The notes: a model not told the origin generated them from the letters alone. 64,000 bases of DNA from JBOGUF01 sp050696075 (GCA_050696075.1 JBOGUF010000015.1:1-64000), one strand, 5' to 3'; shown: positions 33,009 through 42,220, counted from the first letter of the stretch. Program-made: numbers and translations.

Positions 33009-33088
33009 CGGAGGCAGATTCCTCGACAGAACCCGAAGTTCGGAATGACGGAGAGGGAAATCGGAAGGACAGTGTTCTCAATCGCGTC

Positions 33089-34027
33089 CTAGGCGCGCGG
33101 CAAGGGCAGGTGGATCTTGGCGCTGTCGTTTGACTGGGATAGCAGCGCGCCGAAGAGGATTTCCAGGACGTCGCGCGCTCGTTGCGGGGGCGAACTGCTA
33201 GGGGCGTCGTGCCAGACCATCTGGGCCAATTCGCGGACGGCCGGGATGAGGTTTTCGCCCAGATCAGTCGGCGCGGTGGTGGTCCAGGGCACTGGTGATG
33301 CGATGGGCGGTCCCTCTGGCGCCTCGGTGGTCCAGGCGGCGCCGTCGGTGGCCGCGATGCGGTAGCGGCCGTTGGGGCCGATGACGTCGACCTCGACGAT
33401 GGCTGGGGTGTTTTTGGCGGCCTCGAAGGCGCCGCGCACACCGTTGGCGAACTCGATGATGAGGGTCGAGCCGGGGTCGAGCATCGGGTCCTTGCCGCCC
33501 TCGCCCTTGTAGGCCGGTCCGTACTCCTCGAAGCCGCGCTCGTGCGCCGCGATCACCCAACGCGGTTCCGCCTCGGCGAAGTAGCAGACGGCGTCGACGA
33601 TGTGCGTGCCATTGCGGAAAAGCATCGCGCCGGCCGCCGAGTCGCGCCGCGACGCGAGTGACCGGGCCAATCGCGCCCTCGCGCACCGCCGCGCGCACCG
33701 CCTGGAATTGCGGGTACCAGCTTCGCGTGTGGTCGACCGAGAGTTTCGTGCCATTGCGCTCGCGGGCGGCGATGATCCGGTCGGCGTCGGCCAGGCTGCT
33801 GGCGATCGGTTTTTCGCAGAGGATGCCGCGCACGCCGGCGTCGGCGGCGGCACAGACCGGGTCGGCGTGGTAGTCGTCAGGCGTGGCGACGCTGACGACG
33901 TCGAGTTCCTCGCGGGCGAGCATCGTGGCGTGGTCCGCGTATTCCCGCACCAAGCCGCGTGGCACGCCCGACCCTGCCTCGGCGCGCTTGACGAATTGCC
34001 CACGGCCGAACCGGCCGCCGCCGCCAT
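33089..34027 (-). pseudogene. Gfo/Idh/MocA-type oxidoreductase pseudogene (frameshift, damaged N-terminus)
   Basis: Two frames must be joined. The upstream one (to about 33640) carries LDVVSVATPDDYHAD and GILCEKPIASSLADAD, the NAD-fold and EKP motif. The downstream one carries AMLFRNGTHIVDAVCYFA and IIEFANGVRGAFEA from the C-terminal domain. The switch is near 33621-33645 and looks like one extra base in a GC-rich run. At the N-terminus only a G-G-G-R-F-G remnant of the nucleotide loop is readable and the first beta strand is missing. Either a pseudogene or an assembly error plus truncation. Confidence 0.65.
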
Positions 34028-34082
34028 GTTGACCGGTCCGTGCGGCTACGATCGGTTCGCGAATATACGACGTTTACGGGAA

Positions 34083-34409
34083 ATGGGTAAGGCGCGGCCG
34101 CGTTGGCAATCCGGCCCTGCCAGTCTAACCGCGTACCTGCCCGCGGGCGACAGCGAACGCTTCCTCGCCATCGCCCCCGGCAACCCGGCAGCGGACGTGG
34201 TCTCGGTCCTGGTCCGCCGCCAGGTCGCTGAGACGGCGCTCTTCGTGACCGTCCTTGTGCCGGCAGCCACGGGGGCAACGCGGGAGGTGCGACGCGTTGA
34301 ATGGCTGTCGACCACGCCGTTGGTGGTGGCGATCGAGACGGTGACCGGGGTGGATCGCTGGGAGATCGCCCCCGACGGCAATGGGGCGCGGCTTGAGGCT
34401 ACTCGTTGA
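34083..34409 (+). pseudogene. C-terminal fragment resembling a heparinase II/III-like protein
   Basis: About 108 residues of beta-rich sequence (GPASLTAYLPAGDSERFLAI, then ETALFVTVLVPA, then PLVVAIETVTGVDRW). They look like the C-terminal beta-sandwich of heparinase-like polysaccharide lyases or related proteins. There is no N-terminal toroid domain upstream; the frame instead continues antisense to the oxidoreductase pseudogene. It ends 11 bp inside the convergent GntR gene. Family call tentative. Confidence 0.35.
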
Positions 34410-35160
34410 GGGCGCGCTGCATGTCGGTGATGTGCTCGGCCATCGCGGCGGCGGTCTTGCTCCCGTCGCGGGTCCTGATCGCCTCGTACAGGTCGATGTG
34501 GACGTGGGGCATCGTCACGCGCAGAGACCCGGTCACAAGCGGGCTGTCCTTGAGAAAGACCGTAATCAAGCCCCAGATCTTCATCAGGATGATGTTGTGC
34601 GTCGCGTCGACAACCGCTTTGTGGAAAGCCAGGTGGGCCGGCCGCCATTCATCCATGCCGTGGGCGGAGGTCATGGCGTGCAGCGCGTCGCCGATGGCGG
34701 CGATATCCTCGTCGGTGGCGCGCTCGGCGGCGACGCGGGCAATGAGCGGTTCGAGGGCGCACCGGACCTCAACCAGGTTTTCGAGGACCGTGTGGTCGTC
34801 GAGCAGCAACAGGAGTTGGGCGTCGGTGACGCTCTCGGAGTCGATGTTGCGGACGAAGGTGCCTTGGCCGCGCCGCACTTCGAGCAGACCCATGGTTTGC
34901 AGGCTGCGCACCGCTTCGCGCACCGACGAGCGGCTGATCCCGGTCATCCGCACCAGTTGCGGCTCGGAGGGCAGACGCATCCCCGGCCGCAGCTCACCGC
35001 CGCGGATCAGCCCGAGGATGGCGTCGCTCACCGCCTCACGGGGGGAGGCGTGGCGAAAGAGCCCCAGGTCGCCCTGCCAGGGGGGCTCCCACTTCGGCCC
35101 GCGCTTCGGCCGTTCGATCTCGGTAACGGACCCGCTCAGCTTGCTTGGCGCCATTGCCAT
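34399..35160 (-). CDS. GntR/FadR-family transcriptional regulator
   Basis: 253 aa. The N-terminal winged helix (about 38-105) has LRPGMRLPSEPQLVRMTGIS, SSVREAVRSLQTMGLLEVRRG and GTFV. The C-terminal FCD domain (about 120-250) has Asp/His metal-ligand candidates in EVRCALEP, HLAFHKAVV and AMAEHITDM. FadR-subfamily regulators usually repress catabolic genes and respond to an organic acid. A matching operator-like sequence lies in its own upstream region and in two other divergent promoters of the adjacent island. ATG 35160 is chosen; TTG 35175 and ATG 35154 are alternatives. Confidence 0.9.
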   Translation of the reverse strand: MAMAPSKLSGSVTEIERPKRGPKWEPPWQGDLGLFRHASPREAVSDAILGLIRGGELRPGMRLPSEPQLVRMTGISRSSVREAVRSLQTMGLLEVRRGQGTFVRNIDSESVTDAQLLLLLDDHTVLENLVEVRCALEPLIARVAAERATDEDIAAIGDALHAMTSAHGMDEWRPAHLAFHKAVVDATHNIILMKIWGLITVFLKDSPLVTGSLRVTMPHVHIDLYEAIRTRDGSKTAAAMAEHITDMQRALNE

Positions 35161-35245
35161 CTCTTTCGGACGCAACCCGCGTGTGATGCCTCGAGCAATC
35201 GGTCATAGTGTCGAATCACGACGAGTATATCACGAGGTCGGAAAG

Positions 35246-35268
35246 ATATCTGATGTCAGACAACATCC
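35246..35268. promoter_or_regulatory. GntR operator-like site 1
   Basis: ATATCTGATGTCAGACAACA followed by TCC, about 90 bp before the GntR gene on its upstream side. It shares AGATATC-(T/C)-GATGTC with the site at 37461 and is an imperfect inverted repeat. Confidence 0.45.
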
Positions 35269-35330
35269 GGTGGTACGCCCGCTCTCGTTGCATTCGCCGG
35301 CGCCCTCGGCTAGACTCGTCCTTGAGTTAA

Positions 35331-35343
35331 GACATCAGACATC
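35331..35343. promoter_or_regulatory. GntR operator-like site 2
   Basis: GACATCAGACATC, the exact inverse complement of the 13-mer at 37461-37473. It lies 165 bp upstream of the DSD1-type gene. Confidence 0.6.
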
Positions 35344-35507
35344 GAATCACGCCTCGATCGAGATTGGATAGGAGCGGTCCCCGTCCGATAAAACTGGTGG
35401 CCTGACGCTGGGCGAATCGGCGGCTCGCCCCGACATGACGGCGGCGCTGGTCGGGACGAGTCGGTGACTCGCCCGCGGTCGCATGAACCAATCGTGAGGA
35501 CCCAGCC

Positions 35508-36611
35508 ATGCTGCAGACCCAAACGCGCGTCGCGGACATGCTCGACGACCACCCGTTCCTGGGTCGCGAGGTCGCGGAGCTGCCGACCCCCGCGCCCTTG
35601 GCCGACCTCGACGCCCTCGAAGCCAACATCGCCGCCATGGCCGACTTCTTTCGCCCGCTCCCGGTCCGCCTGCGCCCACACGCCAAAACCCACCGGGCGC
35701 CGGCGGTCGCTCGGCGGCAGATTGAGGCCGGCGCCCACGGTGTCACCTGCGCCAAGGTTGGTATGGCCGAGGCGATGGCCGACGGCGGCATTGACGACCT
35801 CTTCGTCGCCAACCAGATCGTCGCACCCCAAGCCATCGACCGCCTCTGCCGCCTCGCCAACCGCGCAATGGTCACGGTGGCGGTCGACGACGCGCGCAAC
35901 GTCGCCGAACTTTCCGATGCCGCCAGGGCCCACGGTGTCAACCTCTTCGTCGTCATCGAAGTCGACGCCGGCATGGGCCGCTGCGGCGTCCAACCCGGCG
36001 GGCCGACTCTCGACCTCGCCCGCGCCGTCCTCGCCGCCGAGGGTTTGACCTTCTCCGGTCTGCACGCCTACGAGGGGCACGTCGTCCAGGATCCCGACCC
36101 GACCGTTCGTCGCGTCGAGACGGAGCGGATGCTCGAACGCCACGGCATCGAGGTCGAAACGATCACCTGCGGCGGCACTGGCACCTACGACGTTTCCGGG
36201 GTCTATCCCGGCGTCACCGAGCACCAATCGGGATCGTACGTTTACATGGATCCAGGGTACCGCGAGAAAGTTCCGGCCTTCGCCCTGGCCTTCAGCGTCC
36301 TCAGCACGGTGATGAGCCGCCCGACCGCCGACAAGGTCATCACCGATGCCGGCGTGCAATCGCTGGCCAACGACTACGGCACGCCTCTCGTCAAGAACCA
36401 CCCCGAGTTGTCGTTCGCCTACCTCGCGGAAGAGCACGGCCAGTACCATGTGCGCGACGGGTGCCAGACGGCGCTTGATCTGGGAGACCGGATCGAGGTT
36501 CATCCCGGTCACTGCTGCTCGGCGGCCAACCTGCACGACCTGGTCTTTGCCGTGCGCGGCGGCATCGTCGAAGAGGTGTGGCGAGCCACCGCGCGCGGCA
36601 AGTCGGCGTAG
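35508..36611 (+). CDS. DSD1-type PLP enzyme (D-threonine aldolase / D-serine dehydratase-like)
   Basis: 367 aa. The alanine-racemase-type barrel carries PLP Lys60 in LRPHAKTHR. TCGGTGTYD is the phosphate-binding turn. The C-terminal domain ends in HPGHCCSAANLHD, the His/Cys zinc site of eukaryote-type D-serine dehydratase and D-threonine aldolase. It acts on a D-beta-hydroxy-amino acid, by aldol cleavage or ammonia elimination. It is first gene on the plus side of the GntR island and ends 2 bp from a convergent TIM-barrel gene. Confidence 0.88.
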   Translation: MLQTQTRVADMLDDHPFLGREVAELPTPAPLADLDALEANIAAMADFFRPLPVRLRPHAKTHRAPAVARRQIEAGAHGVTCAKVGMAEAMADGGIDDLFVANQIVAPQAIDRLCRLANRAMVTVAVDDARNVAELSDAARAHGVNLFVVIEVDAGMGRCGVQPGGPTLDLARAVLAAEGLTFSGLHAYEGHVVQDPDPTVRRVETERMLERHGIEVETITCGGTGTYDVSGVYPGVTEHQSGSYVYMDPGYREKVPAFALAFSVLSTVMSRPTADKVITDAGVQSLANDYGTPLVKNHPELSFAYLAEEHGQYHVRDGCQTALDLGDRIEVHPGHCCSAANLHDLVFAVRGGIVEEVWRATARGKSA

Positions 36612-36612
36612 C

Positions 36613-37383
36613 TCACCCTCCCTGCATCGCCCGCGCGACACCGAGAGAGGCGACGATGCGCGCTTCAGGGTCGGGTCCGCCCTCGAACTCCAGGCAATAC
36701 ACGACCGGTTGAGGCAATCTGTCGAACGCGGCGAAGATCGCCGCCAACGGCAAGTCGCCCTCGCCCAGTCCAACGGTCGCCGCGCCGCGCACGTCCTTCA
36801 AGTGGGAGGCGACGACGCGCGGACCGAGCGCCGCGATCGCCGCCAGCGCCTCTTCGCCGTTGGCCGCGTAGTTGCCGATATCGACGTTCGTGCCCAATGC
36901 CGGCGACTGGATGGCGTCGAGCACCTGCATGATCTCCGTCACCCGGTTACCGGGCATCTTCGCGTAGTTTTCGAGCGCCACGACCATCTCCCGCGCCGCG
37001 GCGTACGCCACCGTCCGACGGGCGCGCTCCCAGGCAGGATCGTCCGCGTTTGTGGGCAAGACGCCTTGAAAGACGCGCACAAACCGGGCGCCGAGCGCCA
37101 CGGCATCGTCGATGTTCTGGCGCAACCGAGCCTCGCCGGCGGCGTCGGTCGCCAGCAGCGTCGTCATGGTGGCGTAGGTGACGACGAGGTTCCGTGCGCT
37201 CGCCGCGCCCTGGATCACCTCGATCTCCGTCGGGCGGTCTCCCCAATAGCTGTCGCGCACCTCGACGCCGTCCGCCCCCAGGCGCGGCGCGATGTCGAAG
37301 AGATCCCGCTGCGTCATCGCGCCGCCGCTGATCGCCTCATCGAACTGCATCGCCGATATCAGGATTGCGTTGGCCCGCGTCAT
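36613..37383 (-). CDS. Sugar-phosphate isomerase/epimerase-like TIM barrel (xylose isomerase-like)
   Basis: 256 aa of the AP-endonuclease-2/xylose isomerase-like fold. It has VVALENYAKMPGN (metal Glu), NVDIGNYAANGEEAL (metal Asp), VASHLKDVRG (His) and YCLEFEGGPDPEA (last Glu), so the metal site is complete. The family interconverts keto-sugars or small hydroxy-acids. It is divergent from the amidohydrolase, with an operator-like site between. The start is ATG after GGGGGAG. Confidence 0.85.
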   Translation of the reverse strand: MTRANAILISAMQFDEAISGGAMTQRDLFDIAPRLGADGVEVRDSYWGDRPTEIEVIQGAASARNLVVTYATMTTLLATDAAGEARLRQNIDDAVALGARFVRVFQGVLPTNADDPAWERARRTVAYAAAREMVVALENYAKMPGNRVTEIMQVLDAIQSPALGTNVDIGNYAANGEEALAAIAALGPRVVASHLKDVRGAATVGLGEGDLPLAAIFAAFDRLPQPVVYCLEFEGGPDPEARIVASLGVARAMQGG

Positions 37384-37460
37384 CACTCCCCCTTTTCATC
37401 GTCCGGCCGCGTCGCTTGACACCGCTCCACCCGGCGCATAGCATCACTGTAGAGATATCC

Positions 37461-37473
37461 GATGTCTGATGTC
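37461..37473. promoter_or_regulatory. GntR operator-like site 3
   Basis: GATGTCTGATGTC preceded by AGATATCC, in the 101-bp divergent gap (37384-37484) between the TIM-barrel and amidohydrolase genes. It is the inverse complement of site 2 and shares its left extension with site 1. Confidence 0.65.
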
Positions 37474-37484
37474 AATTTGTAGAG

Positions 37485-38957
37485 ATGCTCGTTGCCATGA
37501 CCTACGACCTGGTGCTCAAGAACGCCCGCCTGGTCGATCCAGCCAACGGACTGGACAGGCTGTCCGACCTCGCCATCGCGGGCGGCAAGGTCGCCCGCGT
37601 CGCCCCGGAGATCGGGCCGACGACGGCGAAACGCACGTGGGACCTGACCGGGAAGGTGATCGCGCCCGCTCTGATCGACGCCCACATGCACACAACACTC
37701 GGACCTGGCGGCGAGGCCGCCTTCGCCATGCTGGCCCGCGCCGGGGTGGCGACCGCCGTCGACTTCGCCGGCCCGCCCGCCCAGGTGCTCGCGCTCATGG
37801 CGGGACACGGCAGCGGCATTACCGTTGCCAGTCTCCAGGTCGTGCGCCCCGCCCCCGATGGTAATGAGCATGCCTTCTCGTCCGGTCCCGACACCGTTAT
37901 CCCTACCGACGACCCGGATGCACCGGCGATCCGCCACGCCGTCCTCCGCGGCCTGCACACGGGCGCGATCGGGACCAAAATCCTCGGCGGCCATTTCCCC
38001 TTCACTCCTGAGGCAACCGAGCGCATTATCGACGAATCGGTCGCGCTCGGCGTCTACATGGCCGTCCACGTCGGCACGACGGCGACGGGAAGCAATCTGG
38101 CCGGCCTCGAGGAAGCGATCAAAATGGCGACCCCCATCCGACGCCTCCATCTCTGCCACATCAACAGTGCCCTGCGCGGCCAAATTCTGCCGTCCCGGTT
38201 GGAAGAAGCCGCGCGGGCAATGGCCCTCCTGGAACAGGCGGGGGAGGCGGTAATCAGCGAATCCTTCCTCACCCGCTGGAGTCCCGACCCGGGCCTCTGC
38301 CTGAACGGCATCCCGGATTCCGCCATCGTTCGCACCAGCCTGAGAATGGGCGGCTACGAGCCGACCGAAGCCGGACTGGAACGCGCCATCGTCGAGGGTT
38401 TCACGGTCGTGATTGTGCCGCGGCGCGACGAGAACGTCGCCGTCGGCGGCGCGGCGGGGGTCCGCTACTGGCGCGAGACCGGCACAACTGCCGGCATCGC
38501 CTTCCCGATCAGCTTCGCCGACGTCGGTCTGGTCTGCGCCACCCAGAAGCGGCGCGACGGCCGGTTCACGGTCTCCGCCATCGCCAGCGACTCTGGACAG
38601 CTTCCGTTCAACGTCACCCTGGACCATGGCCTGACGCTGGTCCAGTTCGGCGCGCTGACGTTGAGCGAGCTGATCCACAAGGCATCCTACGCACCGTCGC
38701 GCATGCTCGGCCTGGTCGAAAAAGGGCAGTTAGGGGAGGGCGCCGACGCCGATATCGTCGTCATCGACGTCGAGCGGCGGCGGGCCGACCACCTGCTGGT
38801 TGCCGGCGATCCGGTGATGACGAACGGCTTGGTCGTGGGGCGAGGCGGCGCCTTCCTCACCACCGAGGCGGGCGTGCCGGCGGTTGCGGCCCATGGGCTA
38901 CCATATCGCCTGCTCGATCTTTCGCGGAGCTTGCTCTACCGGGGGAACCCAGCATGA
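37485..38957 (+). CDS. Amidohydrolase-family protein (dihydroorotase/hydantoinase-like)
   Basis: 490 aa. The composite beta-sandwich and barrel layout starts YDLVLKNARLVDPANGL. Metal-site DAHMHT comes near residue 66, GTKILGGH gives a candidate carbamylated Lys, then AVHVG, LCHINS, and a late Asp in NVTLDHG. The C-terminal sandwich is GEGADADIVVID. It would open a cyclic amide or remove an N-acyl or N-carbamoyl group. It overlaps the PLP enzyme gene by 4 bp and so probably feeds it an amino acid. A start at ATG 37497 is also possible. Confidence 0.83.
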   Translation: MLVAMTYDLVLKNARLVDPANGLDRLSDLAIAGGKVARVAPEIGPTTAKRTWDLTGKVIAPALIDAHMHTTLGPGGEAAFAMLARAGVATAVDFAGPPAQVLALMAGHGSGITVASLQVVRPAPDGNEHAFSSGPDTVIPTDDPDAPAIRHAVLRGLHTGAIGTKILGGHFPFTPEATERIIDESVALGVYMAVHVGTTATGSNLAGLEEAIKMATPIRRLHLCHINSALRGQILPSRLEEAARAMALLEQAGEAVISESFLTRWSPDPGLCLNGIPDSAIVRTSLRMGGYEPTEAGLERAIVEGFTVVIVPRRDENVAVGGAAGVRYWRETGTTAGIAFPISFADVGLVCATQKRRDGRFTVSAIASDSGQLPFNVTLDHGLTLVQFGALTLSELIHKASYAPSRMLGLVEKGQLGEGADADIVVIDVERRRADHLLVAGDPVMTNGLVVGRGGAFLTTEAGVPAVAAHGLPYRLLDLSRSLLYRGNPA

Positions 38958-39928
38958 CGCCGCCGGTGTCGCTCGCCGACGTCTATCAGGCACGGAACGT
39001 GGTCCGCCACTATCTGCCACCAACGCCGCTGTTTGCCGCACCCGGCCTGAGCCGGCGCACGGGCGCCGACGTCCACATCAAATACGAGAACATGTCGCCG
39101 ATCCGCTCCTTCAAGGCGCGCGGGCCGGTCTATTGCCTCAGCCGCCTGCCGGCGGACCAGCCCGGCGTCGCCTGCGCCTCGACCGGGAACCACGGGCAAG
39201 GGATGGCGCTGGCCGCCCGCTGGTTCGGCAAACGGGCGGTCGTCGTCGTGCCCCACGGCACGAATGAGCGCAAGATGGCGGCAATCCTCCACTTCGGGGC
39301 GGACTTACGCATCGACGGTCAGCATCTCGAGGAGTCGGTCGCGATCGCCCGGCGCATTGCCGCTGAGGAGCACCTCGTCTACGTCGAGGATGGCGAACAC
39401 CCCGACGTCATGGTCGGCTGCGCGACGCTCGCCCTCGACCTGATCGAGCAACTGCCGGATGTCGACGCATTGCTCGTGCCCGTCGGCGGCGGCAACCTGA
39501 TCGCCGCCTGCGGCCTGGTCGTGAAGGCGCTCCGTCCCGACGCCAAACTCGTCGGCGTGCAATCGGAGGCGGCCCCGGCCGTCTACGAATCGTGGAAGCA
39601 GGGGGCGTCGGTCCATCTGGACCAATGCGCGACCTTCGCCGGCGGCATCGCCACCAGCTATCCCTGTCATTTCACCTTCCCCTACATCCGCTCGTATGTT
39701 GATGAGATGGCGCTCGTCTCGGACGACGCCCTGATCGAGGCGGCGCGGGTGATGTTGGAAGAGACCGGTCACCTCCCCGAAGGCGCGGGCGCGGGCGGCC
39801 TCGCCGCCTTGCTCGCCGACCCTGCCCGCTTCGCCGGCCAGATGGTTGTCCTTCTCCTCACCGGCAGCAACTTCGAATCGCGAATCTGGGATCGGCTTCG
39901 CGGGTGCGGCCAATCCGCGGTCGTGTAG
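38954..39928 (+). CDS. Fold-type II PLP enzyme (serine/threonine dehydratase-like)
   Basis: 324 aa. PLP Lys54 is in RSFKARG. Asparagine loop STGNHGQG and phosphate-cup VPVGGGNLIAACG follow, and a Ser in the C-terminal LLTGSNFE holds the pyridine nitrogen. This is the threonine dehydratase/serine racemase pattern without an ACT regulatory domain. It removes ammonia from a hydroxy-amino acid. ATGA overlap with the amidohydrolase shows a coupled operon. Confidence 0.9.
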   Translation: MTPPVSLADVYQARNVVRHYLPPTPLFAAPGLSRRTGADVHIKYENMSPIRSFKARGPVYCLSRLPADQPGVACASTGNHGQGMALAARWFGKRAVVVVPHGTNERKMAAILHFGADLRIDGQHLEESVAIARRIAAEEHLVYVEDGEHPDVMVGCATLALDLIEQLPDVDALLVPVGGGNLIAACGLVVKALRPDAKLVGVQSEAAPAVYESWKQGASVHLDQCATFAGGIATSYPCHFTFPYIRSYVDEMALVSDDALIEAARVMLEETGHLPEGAGAGGLAALLADPARFAGQMVVLLLTGSNFESRIWDRLRGCGQSAVV

Positions 39929-39969
39929 GGGCGTTGTTGGATGCGGAGCACCGTGCATGAATCGGCAAT

Positions 39970-41154
39970 CTAGCCGGAGACGGTCGCCCTCTCGATCCAA
40001 TCCAGCGTGACCTCGATCCCGAAGCCAGGCGCATCGGTCGGGCGGACGACACCATCGCGGATCGGCACGGTGCCGGGCAGAACGACCATCTCTTCGAGCG
40101 GTACGCCGGGCGGGGCGACGCCTTCGGAGCGTTCGCCCATCGGGATCGCCGGCATTGCCATTGCCAGGTGCTGCCCGTAGGGGAGGTTCATCCCCGCGTG
40201 GCTGATGACGGACAACCCGTGCGCCTCCGCCAGGTGGCAGATACGGACCGCCGCGCTGAGCCCGCCGACCCAGGCCATATCCGGCTGCAGGATATCGACC
40301 AAGCCGCGACTCGCCGCCTGGGCGAAGGGGTGGATCGTGTACCAATGCTCGCCGCTGGCCAGGATCGCGCCCGGTAGGCGCTCGCGCACCTTCCGGTACC
40401 CGTCCAAATCGTCCGGCAGGATGTAGTCCTCGAGCCACTTGACGCGGTAGGGCCGCAGCGCCTCCATCAGCCGCACGACGTACTCGACGTCGAGCGACAT
40501 CCAGGCGTCGACCATCACCTCGACGTCGCCGCCGACCTGCTCGCGCGTCCGCGCGACCAACTCCTCGGCCCGCCGGATGCCGGCGATGCCCGCCTCCGGC
40601 CCGTCGCGCAGGAAGAGCTTGACCGCCTTGAAGCCGAGTTCCAGGAACCAGGCGATGCTGTGCTCCGTCCCGTAGCTGATGTCGGTGTTGCTGGCGTAGC
40701 ATGGGATCTGCTCTTTTTGCGGCCCGCCCAGCAGCTCATAGACGGGCCGGCCGAGCAGCTTGCCCTTCAGGTCCCACAAGGCAAGATCGACCGCGCTGAT
40801 GGCGTAGCTCGCCAGCCCACCGGCGCCGTAGGGCGCGGCGATCCGCCGCATCACGTCCCACAGCTTTTCCGTCGCCAAGCAGTTCTGCCCGACGAGGGCA
40901 TGGGCAAAATGGTCATTGATCACCCGCTCGACCGGCCCGCCATGGACCGTTATCCCCAGACCCCACGTGCCATCCTCGGCGGTGACCATGCAGGCGGTGC
41001 GCGTCCACCGGCTCGACCAATCAGACCGGCGGAAATCGGGATAACGCGCCATCGGGCTAACGAAGCCGTCCACGTCCTGACGCGGCACGCGGGGCGGAGT
41101 CGTCGGCCGCGGCGTCAAGTCGATGGCGGCGGCGCGGATCGCCTTGATCTTCAC
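39970..41154 (-). CDS. Enolase-superfamily dehydratase (MR/MLE, L-rhamnonate dehydratase-like)
   Basis: 394 aa. The capping domain (1-130) is followed by a barrel with metal ligands in VMVDAWMSLD, KWLEDYILPDD and SGEHWYT, DILQPDMAWVGG, and the general base His in ISHAGMNLPYGQH. The last motif and the missing Lys-x-Lys pair point to sugar-acid dehydratases such as L-rhamnonate dehydratase. It abuts the LLM gene (22-bp gap) on the same strand. Confidence 0.87.
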   Translation of the reverse strand: MKIKAIRAAAIDLTPRPTTPPRVPRQDVDGFVSPMARYPDFRRSDWSSRWTRTACMVTAEDGTWGLGITVHGGPVERVINDHFAHALVGQNCLATEKLWDVMRRIAAPYGAGGLASYAISAVDLALWDLKGKLLGRPVYELLGGPQKEQIPCYASNTDISYGTEHSIAWFLELGFKAVKLFLRDGPEAGIAGIRRAEELVARTREQVGGDVEVMVDAWMSLDVEYVVRLMEALRPYRVKWLEDYILPDDLDGYRKVRERLPGAILASGEHWYTIHPFAQAASRGLVDILQPDMAWVGGLSAAVRICHLAEAHGLSVISHAGMNLPYGQHLAMAMPAIPMGERSEGVAPPGVPLEEMVVLPGTVPIRDGVVRPTDAPGFGIEVTLDWIERATVSG

Positions 41155-41176
41155 AAAACCCGTCTCCTTGGATCAC

Positions 41177-42097
41177 CTACGCCACCCGCGGCATCACCGT
41201 CGCCGCCATCGCTTCGAGACCGGCGATGTCGTCCTGGTCGAGCCATTGGCACATGACGCGGGCGGCGCCCGCCTCGGCGAAGCGGCCGAGCGCTTCGACC
41301 ACCTCGTTTGGCGTGCCGATGATCGACCCGCGCTCGCGCATCGCCGCCACATCGAGCCCCTCCGTCTGGCGGCGCAGGTCGGCATCGTCGCGGCCGAAGA
41401 TCACCCTCGTCATCAGCGTCCGGCGCACGTCGGACGGTTGCCGTCCTTCCTGACGGATCAGATCGTCGAGGCGGACGTTCAGTTCCTGGAGACGCGCGGT
41501 CGGCATGCTGGTGGCGTTCCACTCGTCGGCGTAGCGGGCGACGAGCGGCAGGGTGCGGCGCGGACCCTTGCCGCCGATCACGATCGGCGGGCCGCCCAGG
41601 CGGGCCGGGCGCGGCAGCATCTGCGCATCATCGAGGCGGTAATATTCGCCGCTGAAGCTGACCGGCTCGTCGGAACCCATCAGCAGGCGCACGACCTTGA
41701 TCCCTTCCTGGAAGCGGGCAAAGCGCTGGTCGAGGTCGAGCAGGTCGTAGCCGAACGACCGGTGCTCCCGCTCGTTCCATCCCGCGCCAAGTCCCAGCCG
41801 CAGCCGCCCGCCGGAGAGATCGTCGACCGCCATCGCCTGCCAGGCCGTGATCACCGGGTCGCGAAACGAGACGGGCGAGACCATCGGCCCGAACTCGATG
41901 CGGCTTGTGTGACTCGCCAGCCAGGTCAGCGACACCCAGAGTTCGAGCGCGTCCTGGTAGCCGCCGTCCCGGATCACGAAGTGGTCGGAGCGATAGAGCC
42001 CGGCATACCCCAGCCCTTCGGCCGCCTCGGCCAGACGCCGCCAGCGCGGCCAATTCAGCCCATCCTGTCCCTCGATCATCACCGCCAGTTCAACCAC
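41177..42097 (-). CDS. LLM-class F420-dependent oxidoreductase
   Basis: 306 aa luciferase-like TIM barrel. It has GYAGLYRSDHF, RIEFGPMVSPVSFRDP, GRLRLGLGAGWNEREHRSFG, and PPIVIGGKGPRRTLPLVARYAD. The GxGWN and GGxGP pattern marks the F420-binding LLM group. The gene starts with GTG eight bases after AAGGAGG. The substrate is unknown. It is co-oriented with the enolase-superfamily gene. Confidence 0.9.
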   Translation of the reverse strand: MVELAVMIEGQDGLNWPRWRRLAEAAEGLGYAGLYRSDHFVIRDGGYQDALELWVSLTWLASHTSRIEFGPMVSPVSFRDPVITAWQAMAVDDLSGGRLRLGLGAGWNEREHRSFGYDLLDLDQRFARFQEGIKVVRLLMGSDEPVSFSGEYYRLDDAQMLPRPARLGGPPIVIGGKGPRRTLPLVARYADEWNATSMPTARLQELNVRLDDLIRQEGRQPSDVRRTLMTRVIFGRDDADLRRQTEGLDVAAMRERGSIIGTPNEVVEALGRFAEAGAARVMCQWLDQDDIAGLEAMAATVMPRVA

Positions 42098-42150
42098 GCG
42101 TGATTCCTCCTTGGTGCGCGCTGTCCTTTAGAGCGGGCGGCATCGTAGCA

Positions 42151-42220
42151 CGGCAAGGCGGCAAAGCGGCAAGGCGGCGAGGCGGGAAGGCGGAAGGCGG
42201 GAAGGCGGAAGGCGGGAAGG
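42151..42220. repeat. 7/8-mer tandem repeat array
   Basis: About nine units of CGGCAAGG (8-mer) changing to CGG(G)AAGG (alternating 7- and 8-mer), the longest such block in the window. It fills the gap between the LLM gene and the last GH13 gene and starts 8 bp from the GH13 stop. Confidence 0.8.

Larger units (their letters stand above)
35161..35507. other. Divergent control region of the GntR-regulated island
   Basis: A 347-bp gap between the GntR gene and the DSD1-type gene. It contains operator-like sites at 35246-35268 and 35331-35343. An imperfect 25-nt inverted repeat (35410-35474, GGGCGA ... TCGCCC ends) lies in the leader of the DSD1 gene. No -10/-35 pair is clear. Confidence 0.55.
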
